The notes beneath the pieces are model-generated. The model was given only the letters and a program-made list of their open reading frames with translations. It was not told where the DNA came from and did not search any database. A stretch of DNA of 64,000 bases, from NCBI RefSeq assembly GCF_037023755.1, contig NZ_CP146100.1, positions 4,061,501-4,125,500 on the forward strand. The letters are read 5' to 3'. Made by a program: the position numbers and the translations under genes. Shown piece after piece: positions 8,864-17,232 of the stretch (the first letter of the stretch is position 1; each line of letters starts with the position of its first letter). The DNA comes from Saccharopolyspora sp. SCSIO 74807. GTDB taxonomy: Bacteria; Actinomycetota; Actinomycetes; Mycobacteriales; Pseudonocardiaceae.

Positions 8864-9955
8864 TCAGCACCATCCCGCGCAGCGCGCTGCGAACTCGGCG
8901 ACCAGCGCGGGCGACACCGGGCGCAGGTCCGCTTGGGCACCCCAGGTCTCGTCGGTCAGCTCTGCCGGTTCGGCGCTGCGATCGGCCAGCGCGAGCAGCT
9001 GGGCGAACCGGGTCGCGATCGCGTGGTGACCGGCTCGGCCGGTGGTCCACTTCGTGTGCGCGTGCCGCGAGTACAACCCCACTACCTGCGGCCCGTGCCC
9101 GTCGGCGCGCTCGGTCAGCGCGGCGAGCCGGGTGCGCCCCGAGTCGGTGCCCACCACGAGCTCGGCCGAGGCGAACAGGTCCACGCACTCGGCCGCACCC
9201 GGCTCGCGGAGCACGTCGGCGGGCAGTCCGTCGAAGTCGTCCGCACCGGCGGTGTTGCGCGCGGTGATCACCGTGAACCGCCAGGGCGCTGCGACCATGC
9301 CGACCAATTCCCGGGCCACCGCTGCGAAACCGGACAGCTGGAACTCCAGGTGCCGCAGCCTGCCGGGCACGGCCACGAAAACCACGTGCCACGGTTGCGC
9401 GGCCTGCGCGGAGCGGAAGCCGGGCGCGGGTGCTGCCTCGGCGGACAGCCGCTGGCCGAGGCTCTGCTCCACCGCGAGGTACTGCCGCATCGGCAGCGCG
9501 GCATGCACCTCGACCTGCCCCGATCCGAGCCGGTCCAGCCAGGTCGGATGCTCCTGCGGATCGATCCGGAACCGCACCGGCGAGCGGGTTCCGGTGCGCA
9601 CCACGTGCGGCCCCGTGGTGTGCTCGGCCGATGCCAGCGGCACCGCGCAGCGCCGCAGCAGCTGCGCTTCCGGACCGCTGTAGTGCAGCGGCACGTCCCC
9701 GCTGACCTCGCGCAGCGCGGTCACCGCCGACAGTCCCAGCAGCAGATCACCGAGACCGCGCTGGCCGAGGTCCGCGATCCAGCCCCGGGAACGCACGATT
9801 TCCGCACAACCGGAATTCGGCCGTTCCCCCGCGAATCTGCGATATGGCAGTGTCCGGCCGAAAGGTGCCTGCTCCGCGGGAACGAGCATCCTGCCCCCGC
9901 GATGGCACCGGACGTCCTGCACCTGCCACTCGATCAGATCCTGCTGGATCGACAC
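8864..9955 (-). CDS. glycosyltransferase-9-like (heptosyltransferase fold) protein
   Basis: 363 residues. It resembles GT-B glycosyltransferases of family 9 in outline: an N-terminal domain with GLGDLLLGLSAVTALRE (family GLGDxLL) and a C-terminal domain with ELVVGTDSGRTRLAALTE (family DSGxxH-x-A, with the usual His replaced by Arg). The replaced His makes classical activity doubtful. GTG 9955 has GGAGG nine bases upstream. First gene of the operon with the ImmA-like peptidase and membrane protein. The sugar donor and acceptor cannot be inferred. Confidence 0.6.
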   Translation of the reverse strand: MSIQQDLIEWQVQDVRCHRGGRMLVPAEQAPFGRTLPYRRFAGERPNSGCAEIVRSRGWIADLGQRGLGDLLLGLSAVTALREVSGDVPLHYSGPEAQLLRRCAVPLASAEHTTGPHVVRTGTRSPVRFRIDPQEHPTWLDRLGSGQVEVHAALPMRQYLAVEQSLGQRLSAEAAPAPGFRSAQAAQPWHVVFVAVPGRLRHLEFQLSGFAAVARELVGMVAAPWRFTVITARNTAGADDFDGLPADVLREPGAAECVDLFASAELVVGTDSGRTRLAALTERADGHGPQVVGLYSRHAHTKWTTGRAGHHAIATRFAQLLALADRSAEPAELTDETWGAQADLRPVSPALVAEFAARCAGWC

Positions 9956-10154
9956 GCGCGATCACCTCCGCCGATCTCGACAATTCAGTTTGCGGCGAAC
10001 GCGCCGGACACTGCTACGACACCTCGCCCGCGCCAGTCCGACATTTGCCTGACATCGGTGTGGAACATCTCGTTCACTTCATAGGCTGTTCGCACGGCCG
10101 GACCGGCCGGAGCAATTCAGCGGACGGCATCGCCGAGGTGATCGGAGGCCGCAA

Positions 10155-11522
10155 GTGCTCGCAGCACAACCGCCCGCGCGTACCCGGCTGGAACAGGTGC
10201 TGCGGCAGCACCGCCGCACCGTGCGGGAGTTCTGCGCCGATTTCCAGGCCGCAGCCGAAGAGCTCGGGGAGCGCACCGTCGTGTCCCAGCGGCAGGCGGG
10301 GCGGTGGCTCGGCGGGCTGCTCGGCGGACTGCCGCACCCGGCGACCTGCCGGGTGCTGGAGCGGATGTTCGACGCACCCGCCGAGGAACTGTTCGGCCCA
10401 CCCCTGTCGGAACGAGCGCGGTCGCAAGAAGTGCGGCAGGAGGACGCGGTCCGGACGGCCGAGGACCGGCCTCCGGCGCAGCGCGATGCCGACCGTCCGG
10501 ACGCGTCGAACGAAAGCGAGGTCGCCATGGCGGCCGTCGAATCCGCCCGGTTCGGGCAGTTCGCCGAGCAGAGCAACATCGGCCCGCACACCGTCGAGCA
10601 GTTCCAGGCCGATGTGCACCGGATCGTCACCACCTACCCGAACCGGCCGGTGTACCCGCTGTTCGTGGAGCTGCGGGAACTCCGGGACCGGGTGTTCGAG
10701 CTGCTCGAAGGCAGGCAGCCCCCGGCGCGGACCCGGCACCTCTACCTCGTCGGCGCAGTGGTGTGCGGAGTGCTCGCCAACTCGTCGTTCGACCTGGGCG
10801 AGCTGCCTGCCGCGGAAACCCAGGCGCGCACCGCGTTCCTGTGCGCCGAGCTGGCGGGCAACGACTCGCTGCGCTCCTGGATCCGCGGCACGCAGAGCTT
10901 GATCGCCTACTGGGACGAGCGCCCGCGGGACGCGGTGGAACTCGCCGGGCAGGGCTGGGACTACGTGCCGGAGACCGGCACGCCGCGGGTGCGGCTGGCC
11001 GCGATCGAGGCCCGCGCGCACGCGCGGTTGGGTGATCAGCGCGCCGCCGAGGACGCGCTGAGTCGTGCCGACAAGGCGCGCGAGCAGGTGATCGGCGAGG
11101 ACGAACCGGGCGGTCTGATGGCGTTCCCGGTGGCCAAGCAGACCTTCTACAGCGCCTCGGCGTGGTTGTGGCTGGGCGAGCGGGCGAACCTGGAGCGCGC
11201 CGAACGCGCCGCGGTCGAGGCGGTCGAGCTCTACGGGCAGGATCCGCCGGAGCTGCGCAGGCTCGGCGAGTTGAGCCTGACCCGGCTGGACCTGGCGATC
11301 GCCCGGCTCGGCCGGGACGACCTGGATGGTGCCGCCGAGCAGGTGCAGTCCGTGCTGGAGGCGGCCGGCCAACGCCGCACCGACAGCGTGCTGCGCCGGT
11401 TGCGGCAGCTGACGAACGTGCTGCACCGGCCCAACCTGCAGAGCACCCCGCTGGCGCTGGACCTGCGCGAGCGGATCGCGTCGTTCTGCGACTCCGCGCG
11501 GACTCCCGAGCGCACGAGATGA
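10155..11522 (+). CDS. HTH/TPR-type transcriptional regulator
   Basis: 455 residues. The N-terminal ~80 residues form a degenerate XRE-like DNA-binding region (RLEQVLRQHRRTVREFCADF...VVSQRQAGRWLGG), followed by a charged linker and a long alpha-helical tetratricopeptide-like region (FDLGELPAAETQARTAFLCAELAG, AIEARAHARLGDQRAAEDALSRAD). This is the actinomycete family of large regulators often found beside small effector genes. GTG 10155 follows GGAGGCCGCAA. Divergent from the GT9-like/ImmA/membrane operon 200 bases away, so it probably controls that operon. Its last codon overlaps the start of a decayed oxidoreductase gene (ATGA). Confidence 0.85.
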   Translation: MLAAQPPARTRLEQVLRQHRRTVREFCADFQAAAEELGERTVVSQRQAGRWLGGLLGGLPHPATCRVLERMFDAPAEELFGPPLSERARSQEVRQEDAVRTAEDRPPAQRDADRPDASNESEVAMAAVESARFGQFAEQSNIGPHTVEQFQADVHRIVTTYPNRPVYPLFVELRELRDRVFELLEGRQPPARTRHLYLVGAVVCGVLANSSFDLGELPAAETQARTAFLCAELAGNDSLRSWIRGTQSLIAYWDERPRDAVELAGQGWDYVPETGTPRVRLAAIEARAHARLGDQRAAEDALSRADKAREQVIGEDEPGGLMAFPVAKQTFYSASAWLWLGERANLERAERAAVEAVELYGQDPPELRRLGELSLTRLDLAIARLGRDDLDGAAEQVQSVLEAAGQRRTDSVLRRLRQLTNVLHRPNLQSTPLALDLRERIASFCDSARTPERTR

Positions 11523-11830
11523 CCCCCGCCGAACCGAGCACCGTGGCGCTGCCGCACCCGGGCGAGATGGGTGCCGCGGTCGGCGTTCAACTGCGCAGCC
11601 GGGGGCACACCGTGCTGTGGTGCTCGCGCGCGACTACCTGCCGAGCGTCGCCGAACGCGCCTGGCAGTGGGGGCCGGAGATGCACGAGATCGCGCGGACG
11701 CTGGACGCTGAAGGGCTGCCCGCGGAGCCGGCGCGGGCCGCGTCGGCGGTGCTGGCGCGTTGGGCGGCCGAGCGGGAACTCACCGGGCTGTCCGCGGACG
11801 CCGTGCTCAGCCCGGTTGCGCGGCCGCTGA
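11519..11830 (+). pseudogene. NAD(P)-dependent oxidoreductase (6PGDH-like N-domain, DUF1932 C-domain), internally deleted
   Basis: ATG 11519 overlaps the stop of the regulator (ATGA). The first ~37 codons encode a Rossmann start, STVALPHPGEMGAAVG followed by QLRSRGHTVLWCSR, as in the NAD-binding domain of 6-phosphogluconate-dehydrogenase-like enzymes. From about 11620 a different frame encodes the usual C-terminal helices of the same enzymes: RDYLPSVAERAWQWGPEMHE and IARTLDAEGLP. The ~200 residues normally between these parts are missing, and the two parts are in different frames. A deletion with frame loss explains this. The ORF in the second frame runs on without homology after about 11830. 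Confidence 0.72.
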
Positions 11831-11922
11831 TCACGTGCTCGCCGCGCAGGAGCCATCGCGCAGTCCCCGTGCGCGGCGGGGCCGCACGCCGACCGGTTCG
11901 CCGCGACCGGCCGGCGCGGTGC

Positions 11923-12447
11923 TCACTCCGCGGCGTGCCCGCCGCCGCCCGCGCGGTTGAGCCCGGTCAGCAGACGCTGCATCACCTGCGGGTCCAGCTC
12001 GTCCGGCTCGTCGCCGAGGGCCTCGGCGGCAGGGGAGCGGCGCTTCTCCCGGCGGGGCAGCGGCACCGCCGAGGCGCTCATGCCCGACGGCAGCGCGAGC
12101 TCGCACCACCTGCGGTGCCCGCGGCCCTCCAGCGGCTCGACGCCGGTGCGGATTCCTTCGAGTTCCTTCAGCGGCGCGGGCGGCCCGCCCGCGATCTCGT
12201 CCTCGACCTCGATGACCAGGCAATCGCCGCGCAATCGCAATCGGATCGTGAGGAAACCGGGCGAGCTCTGGTCGGCCGCGGCCACGGCGGCCTCCACCAT
12301 CGTCCCGGTCGTCTGCGCGGCCTCGTCGGCCAGCGGGCGCAGCGACCACTCGCTGAGGGTGAACCGCACGAAGATGTCGGTGCAGTTCAACGCGGTGGGC
12401 AGTGCGATGAGTCGCAGGTCGTCGACCTGTGCGGTGTCGGCGTTCAC
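11923..12447 (-). CDS. HATPase-like (RsbW/anti-sigma-type) protein with atypical N-box
   Basis: 174 residues. The core CTDIFVRFTLSEWSLRPLADEA...LRLRGDCLVIEVEDEIAGGPP matches the small histidine-kinase-like ATPases abundant in actinomycetes, which act as anti-sigma kinases or partners of regulators. In those, the N-box reads like ELVTNAV; here the aligned stretch is TMVEAAV, so the conserved Asn is absent. The C-terminal ~60 residues are charged and end in GGGGHAAE. ATG 12447 follows GGAAGGAACCAG. Monocistronic. It may have lost ATP binding and work as a protein-binding module only. Confidence 0.72.
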   Translation of the reverse strand: MNADTAQVDDLRLIALPTALNCTDIFVRFTLSEWSLRPLADEAAQTTGTMVEAAVAAADQSSPGFLTIRLRLRGDCLVIEVEDEIAGGPPAPLKELEGIRTGVEPLEGRGHRRWCELALPSGMSASAVPLPRREKRRSPAAEALGDEPDELDPQVMQRLLTGLNRAGGGGHAAE

Positions 12448-12971
12448 CTGGTTCCTTCCTGTCGTGCTCCGGTGCGATCCAGGCCGTCACCCGGACTCCG
12501 TATCTTGCCAACCCGACTTTCTCTCGTGTTTGGCAGGGGTTGTTGCCGAGGGTGTCACGTCGCGGGGCCGATTGGCGAGGACTCCGGTGGTCACCGGTTG
12601 GTCACCCTTCGAGTGGAGTCCGCGGTGACCGGCTGCGACCGGGTTAGCGGGCGTTTCCTGCTGCGTTCGGGCTTCGGCCGACGTTCGCGATGGAAACTTT
12701 CCGCTTGTTGTTGTTATCGGTGCGTTTCCCGCGCGGTAAATCGACTTTCCCCGAAAGTCGCGAATTTCCCGCCGCGCATTCGTCGGTGGACCGGCGGCGG
12801 GCCCGGTGCGAACGGGCGGTCCGTTCGCGCCGGTCGCAGCGGGGCTCGGCCGTCGCGGGGGTGGCCGCGGTGATCGGCGGCGGCTGAACCGAGGAAGTGT
12901 TGCTACCGGTGAGTAAAACGATGTTCACTTCCTGCGTCCCCAGTGCTGTGGATCACGGACAGGAGATCGTC
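12448..12971. other. 524-base intergenic region, no gene seen
   Basis: Divergent spacer between the HATPase-like gene and the secreted hydrolase gene. GC drops around 12690-12780. A 65-codon open frame at 12690-12887 has no ribosome binding site and no family resemblance, so I do not call it. Confidence 0.6.
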
Positions 12972-14588
12972 GTGCGCCGCCTGCTCGTCCTCTTCGCCGC
13001 CTTGCTCGCCGTGCTGTTCCTGGCGCCGCCCGCGGGAGCCGCGCTCGCCCCGCCCGCCGGTGCCGCTCGGCCCACGGGTGCCGATGGTGCCGCGCCGGGC
13101 GTCTCGATCAGCCACCGCACGGTGCCCGGCGCCGACGGCGTCACCCTGGACGCCAAGGTGATCGAACCGGCGGGCGACGGCCCGTTCCCGCTGCTGGTGA
13201 TGCCCGCGAGCTGGGCGGTCCCGAACATCGAGTACGTCGGCGCGGCCGCGCGGCTCGCCTACGAGTCGGGTTACGTCGTGGTCACCTACACGGCCCGCGG
13301 CTTCTACGCCTCCGGCGGCGAGATCGAGGTCGGCGGACCCGAGGACCGCGCCGACGCCTCCAAGGTGATCGACTGGGCGCTGGCCAACACCGCCGCCGAC
13401 CCGGGCCGGATCGGCATGGGCGGCATCTCCTACGGCGCGGGCATCAGCGCGCTCACCGCCGCCGAAGATCCGCGGGTGCGGGCGGTGGCCTCGATGAGCG
13501 GCTGGTCCGACCTGGTCACCTCGCTGTACCCGAACCGCACGGTCAGCACCCAAGCCGTGGAGATGCTGCTGGCGATCGGGCACCCCACCGGCCGCTTCGG
13601 CGCAGACCTCCGGGCGCTCGAACGCGCCTACCGCGAGGGCCGCATCGAGCAAGCGCTGCACCTGGCCGCCGACCGCTCGCCGCTGGCCGAAACCGACGAG
13701 CTCAACAAGAACGGGACCGCGGTGCTGCTCGCCCACTCCTGGGAGGACTCGCTGTTCCCGCCGCAGCAGATGACCGAGCTCTACCGGAAGCTGACCGGGC
13801 CGAAGCGGCTGATGCTCGCGCCGGGTGATCACGCGGGTCCGGAGCTGTTCGGCGCCGCCGGGTTGCCGAACGACAGCTGGGACGCCGCGCGCCGCTGGTT
13901 CGACCACCACCTGCGCGGCGTGCCCAACGGCATCGACACCGAGAATCCCGTGCAGCTCAAGCCGGTCAGCGGGGGCAACTGGCGCGGATACCCGGACTGG
14001 GAATCGGTGACCGGAGCGGTCGACACCCGCCACCTCGGCGGCCCGGCGCCCGCGCCTGCAACCCCCGCCACTGGGACGCTCGCTCCGGACCCGCAACCGG
14101 CCTGGCAGCACCGGATCGGCACCGGGTCGCCGACGGTCGCCGACAGCGGCGCGGCGATCGTGAGCGGTGTCCTGCAGCAGTTCCAGATCCCGGTGGCGAC
14201 TTCCGTGCCGCTCGTGGACCGCCGCGCGGCCGGGGTCTGGCGGACCGAGCCCTACCCGAGCTCGGTCACCGTTTCCGGCGCGCCGAAACTGCGCACCACC
14301 GTCACGCCGGAGTCCGGCACGACTTCGCTGTTCGCCTACCTCTACGACGTGGATCCGGCAGGTGGCGGCCGCCTGATCACGCACAAGCCGATCACCTTGC
14401 GCGACGCGGAGCCCGGCGAGCCGCAGCAGGTCGACCTCGCGCTGGAGCCCGCGGTGTGGCAGTTGCCCGCGGGACACCGGCTCGTGCTGGTCGCCGACAC
14501 CGTCGATCCCCGCTATGGCGGGGAAAGCGAGCCCGGCGGGGCCGTCTCGTTCAGCGGGCCCGGACGGTTCGACGTGCCGTTGGGCTGA
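12972..14588 (+). CDS. secreted S15/CocE-type alpha/beta-hydrolase (X-Pro dipeptidyl-peptidase family)
   Basis: 538 residues from GTG 12972, which has AGGAG six bases upstream. Signal peptide: VRRLLVLFAALLAVLFL then PPAGA, with cleavage probable near residue 25. The hydrolase domain has the nucleophile elbow GGISYGAG (Ser ~153), an Asp in HSWEDSLFPP and a His in APGDHAG. The C-terminal ~170 residues form the beta-sandwich of the X-Pro dipeptidyl-peptidase C-terminal type. Such enzymes are serine peptidases, acylases or esterases (cocaine esterase is one); substrate unknown. Exported, monocistronic. Confidence 0.87.
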   Translation: MRRLLVLFAALLAVLFLAPPAGAALAPPAGAARPTGADGAAPGVSISHRTVPGADGVTLDAKVIEPAGDGPFPLLVMPASWAVPNIEYVGAAARLAYESGYVVVTYTARGFYASGGEIEVGGPEDRADASKVIDWALANTAADPGRIGMGGISYGAGISALTAAEDPRVRAVASMSGWSDLVTSLYPNRTVSTQAVEMLLAIGHPTGRFGADLRALERAYREGRIEQALHLAADRSPLAETDELNKNGTAVLLAHSWEDSLFPPQQMTELYRKLTGPKRLMLAPGDHAGPELFGAAGLPNDSWDAARRWFDHHLRGVPNGIDTENPVQLKPVSGGNWRGYPDWESVTGAVDTRHLGGPAPAPATPATGTLAPDPQPAWQHRIGTGSPTVADSGAAIVSGVLQQFQIPVATSVPLVDRRAAGVWRTEPYPSSVTVSGAPKLRTTVTPESGTTSLFAYLYDVDPAGGGRLITHKPITLRDAEPGEPQQVDLALEPAVWQLPAGHRLVLVADTVDPRYGGESEPGGAVSFSGPGRFDVPLG

Positions 14589-14727
14589 ATCGCGTGATCG
14601 CGGCACTCCGCGGCGCTGATCCCTGCGGTGCAGGCGCCGGGCGCGGAGTTCCTCGAGCGCGGACCCGGCGCCTGCGGCATCTGGTCCGCTGAGCGGACGG
14701 CGGGCTGCCCGCGGGCATCGCGACCGC

Positions 14728-14733
14728 TAACGT
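14728..14733 (+). promoter_or_regulatory. candidate -10 element for a leaderless mRNA
   Basis: TAACGT lies seven bases before ATG 14741, and no Shine-Dalgarno sequence precedes that ATG. This fits a leaderless transcript beginning at or next to the start codon, common in actinomycetes. No convincing -35 box is seen. Confidence 0.4.
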
Positions 14734-14740
14734 TTCCGGC

Positions 14741-15271
14741 ATGTCCTCGATGCCGGTCACCGAGCGCCTGCTGATCCGGGAGTGGCGACCGGACGACGTG
14801 GCGGGCGCGTTCGCCGTCTACGGCACCGCGACCGTGACCGACTGGCTGGTGCCGTCGATGCCCCGGGTCGCCGACCTGGCCGCGATGGGCCGCGTGCTCG
14901 AGCAGTGGATCGCCGAGCAGGAGCAGCTGGAACCGCCGCAGGGTCGTTGGGCGGTCGTGCACCGCGACAGCGGGGAGATCGTCGGCGGCGCCGAGCTGCG
15001 CCTGCTCCCGCCGCACCACGAGGACGTGGAGGTGGCCTGGCACCTGCGGCCGAACTGCTGGGGTCACGGTTACGCGGTGGAAGCGACCCGCGCGTTGATC
15101 CGCTGGGCGTTCGAGCACGAGGCGGTGGAGCTGTTCGCGGTGATCGACCCGACGAACGACCGCGCGCACGCCACCGCGCAGCGGATCGGCATGGACTGGG
15201 TCGGGGAGACCGGCAAGTACTACGACCGGACGCTGCACGTGTACCGCGTCCGGCCCGGCGACTTGGACTGA
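14741..15271 (+). CDS. GNAT-family N-acetyltransferase (RimJ/RimL type)
   Basis: 176 residues. Begins with the RimJ/RimL signature TERLLIREWRPDD; the acetyl-CoA-binding stretch is VEVAWHLRPNCWGHGYAVEATRAL, followed by ELFAVIDPTNDRAHATAQRIGM, all typical of GNAT enzymes acetylating N-termini or small amines. Start ATG 14741; MSSMP could also begin at the second Met. Stand-alone gene. A 16-base tandem repeat overlaps its stop codon. Confidence 0.85.
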   Translation: MSSMPVTERLLIREWRPDDVAGAFAVYGTATVTDWLVPSMPRVADLAAMGRVLEQWIAEQEQLEPPQGRWAVVHRDSGEIVGGAELRLLPPHHEDVEVAWHLRPNCWGHGYAVEATRALIRWAFEHEAVELFAVIDPTNDRAHATAQRIGMDWVGETGKYYDRTLHVYRVRPGDLD

Positions 15272-15304
15272 CGGCGACCTGGACTGAGGGCGACCTGGAC
15301 TGAC
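15257..15304 (+). repeat. three tandem 16-base units over a stop codon
   Basis: GGCGACTTGGACTGAC, GGCGACCTGGACTGAG and GGCGACCTGGACTGAC follow each other exactly. The first unit contains the last codons and TGA stop of the acetyltransferase gene. Looks like a replication-slippage duplication of the gene's 3' end. Confidence 0.85.
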
Positions 15305-15391
15305 CGGCCGCCTCACCCGATCATCGAGCCTGCCCGATCGCCGAGCTCGCCCGACCGCCAGTTGCACCGATCGTCGGCCTGGTCCGGCCGA

Positions 15392-15868
15392 TCAGCGCCG
15401 GAAGCCCTCGTAGGCCAGCGCGGTCACCGCACCGAATGCCAGGTGCGGCACCAGGTCCATCAGCCACGACTCGGCGGTCCATTCGCGCGGGTCGGTCACG
15501 CCGAGCGCCGTCATGGGAGCGGTGCTGCCCGCGTTCGCGGCAAGGCCCGCACCGATCGCCAGCAGCGGCACCGGTGTGCGCGGGCACCAGGTGCGGGCGC
15601 AGCCGTAGAGGACACCGCTGGTCACTCCGGCCGCGATGCCGAGCAGGGCGCCGATCCCGGAGCGGCGGTTGCCCGCGCTGGACTCGTCGCCGGGCAGCGG
15701 CCGGGTGTGCCGCTCGGCCTGGCGCACGGTCTGCTCCGGGCTGCTGCTCGCCGGCCGGGCGCGCAGCGCCATGTCCAGGTAGGTGACCGCGTTGAGGGCC
15801 GTGGTGCCTGCGGCGCCGGCGAGAGCGCCGCGCAGAGCGTGGTGCAAGTGGCATCCGCGGCGCCGCAT
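15392..15868 (-). CDS. small membrane protein, DUF1440-like
   Basis: 158 residues from ATG 15868, which has AGAGG seven bases upstream; an ATG 13 codons earlier is in frame but lacks a site. Hydrophobic helices near residues 10-35 (ALRGALAGAAGTTALNAVTYLDMAL), ~75-95 and ~100-125, and a C-terminal LVPHLAFGAVTALAYEGFRR segment typical of small actinobacterial membrane proteins of this class. No function known. Lies downstream of, and on the same strand as, the pyruvyltransferase locus but with its own ribosome binding site. Confidence 0.7.
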   Translation of the reverse strand: MRRRGCHLHHALRGALAGAAGTTALNAVTYLDMALRARPASSSPEQTVRQAERHTRPLPGDESSAGNRRSGIGALLGIAAGVTSGVLYGCARTWCPRTPVPLLAIGAGLAANAGSTAPMTALGVTDPREWTAESWLMDLVPHLAFGAVTALAYEGFRR

Positions 15869-15910
15869 GAACGCGCCTCTCGGAACTCGGCATCTCGATT
15901 CCGCCATGAC

Positions 15911-16129
15911 TCAGTGCTGCCCGAGCGGTTCGGCGACGAAACCGCAGTCGCGTTGCCTGCAGAGGTGCTGCTTCGCATCGATTTCGTCTGGTCGGGCTAA
16001 GAACCGAGAACTCGAACACAAGCACGCGCTGGTGCTGGCCGGTGCGATCACGACCGCGGCCACCGCGGCGGCCCGGCACTGCGCTTCTTCGCCCCGATTC
16101 CACGTGGTGCTCGCGACGGTGCTGCTCAT
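15911..16129 (-). CDS. 72-residue Cys-containing hypothetical protein coupled to the pyruvyltransferase
   Basis: ATG 16129 overlaps the TGA of the pyruvyltransferase gene (ATGA) and is preceded by GGAGGGGAC, a strong combination of ribosome binding site and translational coupling. The product has five Cys (QCRAA, ACLCS, KQHLCRQRDCG), a hydrophobic stretch AAAVAAVVIAPAST, and ends FVAEPLGQH. I recognise no family. It is either a genuine small partner of the enzyme upstream or a fortuitous frame; the spacing argues for the former. A peptide precursor role is possible but unsupported. Confidence 0.5.
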   Translation of the reverse strand: MSSTVASTTWNRGEEAQCRAAAVAAVVIAPASTSACLCSSSRFLARPDEIDAKQHLCRQRDCGFVAEPLGQH

Positions 16130-17052
16130 GTCCCCTCCGGCTGCGACGCGCGGCTGTGCAGATCGTCGAGCAGCCGCGACATCGTTTTCCGCCCGGCTGC
16201 CGGTGCTTCTGCGGCGCGAGCTTCGGCCAGCACGCGGGCCTCCGCGGTGCGGCACCACTCCCACCAGCGTTGCAGGCGCGGGTGGGCGTGTTCCGGGCCG
16301 ACGTGGACGTCCTCGGCGGACAACAGCGCAGGCCATTCCCAAGCCGTCGCCTGCGCACTGAGCTTGCCGCCACCGGCGGTGGTGTCCACCGCCAGCACCG
16401 GCACGCCGCAGGCGAGTCCGAACGCGAGACCGTGCAGGCGGGTCGTGACGACCACGTCGGACCGGTCCAGCAGCGCCGCGAACTGGTCGGGCGTCGCGCA
16501 CCTTCGGGAATCTCCGGTGTCCAGCCGGGAATCGGCGACGATCGTGGCGCAGTCGACGCCGGCGAACCAGTCCAGCAGGTGCTGGTGCACCCGCTCCTTC
16601 CGGAGGTGCGCGCCGTGCTCCCACCTGCCGGGTGCGAGCACCAGCGCCGCCACCGGCGTCCGCGCGTACGCCACACCCGCCGACAGATCGCGAATCGCCG
16701 GAGCACCGGGGAAATCGCGGGCCAGCACCGCGTGGAACCTGGTGTAGGCGGGCGAATGCGGGTCTGTCACCGAACTTCCCACGGCCACGCGGTGGCACGA
16801 GGCGTAGCGGTCGTGCAGCTGCTCGACCTGCCAGCCGTGCAGCCGCCCGCACACGAAGACCACGTCGGTGTAGTTCTGCGCCGGTGCGTCCGCCAAGGAC
16901 ATCGCCGCCGGGCGCAACATCGGGCTCCACGCCGAATCGTGCGGGATTCCCGCGGTTTCGAGTGCCGACGCGACCCGGTACATGCTCGCCACGTCACCCG
17001 CGGCGGCCTCGCCGTGCAGGAAGCTCGCCCAGCTGACGATCAGCACGCGCAC
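16126..17052 (-). CDS. polysaccharide pyruvyl transferase family protein
   Basis: 308 residues from GTG 17052, with GGGAGG five bases upstream. Features of the polysaccharide pyruvyltransferase family: N-terminal VRVLIVSWASFLHGEAAAGD, a central Rossmann-like region, and RSDVVVTTRLHGLAFGLACG, the family's conserved RLH-x-x-x-x-A segment. The reaction would be transfer of pyruvate from phosphoenolpyruvate to a sugar, or a related GT-B reaction. Divergent from a carbamoyltransferase 180 bases away and coupled to a 72-residue downstream gene. The pairing suggests decoration of a glycan or glycosylated small molecule (inference). Confidence 0.82.
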   Translation of the reverse strand: MRVLIVSWASFLHGEAAAGDVASMYRVASALETAGIPHDSAWSPMLRPAAMSLADAPAQNYTDVVFVCGRLHGWQVEQLHDRYASCHRVAVGSSVTDPHSPAYTRFHAVLARDFPGAPAIRDLSAGVAYARTPVAALVLAPGRWEHGAHLRKERVHQHLLDWFAGVDCATIVADSRLDTGDSRRCATPDQFAALLDRSDVVVTTRLHGLAFGLACGVPVLAVDTTAGGGKLSAQATAWEWPALLSAEDVHVGPEHAHPRLQRWWEWCRTAEARVLAEARAAEAPAAGRKTMSRLLDDLHSRASQPEGT

Positions 17053-17232
17053 CGGAACCTCCCGGGTGAACGCGGAAACGTGGTTCTCCGCGGGATTTCC
17101 GCGGCGGCGCCGGTTCACGCGTGCCGTCGCGCGCTCGGCCGGGGTTTGAGAGCCGCTGCGCAGGGTAGCGGAGTAGTAGCGGATTCGGGGGGATCCGTCG
17201 ATTCGCCGGAATCGACCATGCTGGAGGCGCTG

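Noticed and set aside
12690-12887. 65-codon plus-strand open frame before the secreted hydrolase
   Set aside because: No ribosome binding site, Arg-rich, no resemblance to a family; the hydrolase start at 12972 has its own clear site.
15911-16129. lanthipeptide or other RiPP precursor
   Set aside because: Five Cys and coupling are suggestive, but no maturation enzyme, leader motif or peptidase is nearby; kept only as a hypothetical protein.
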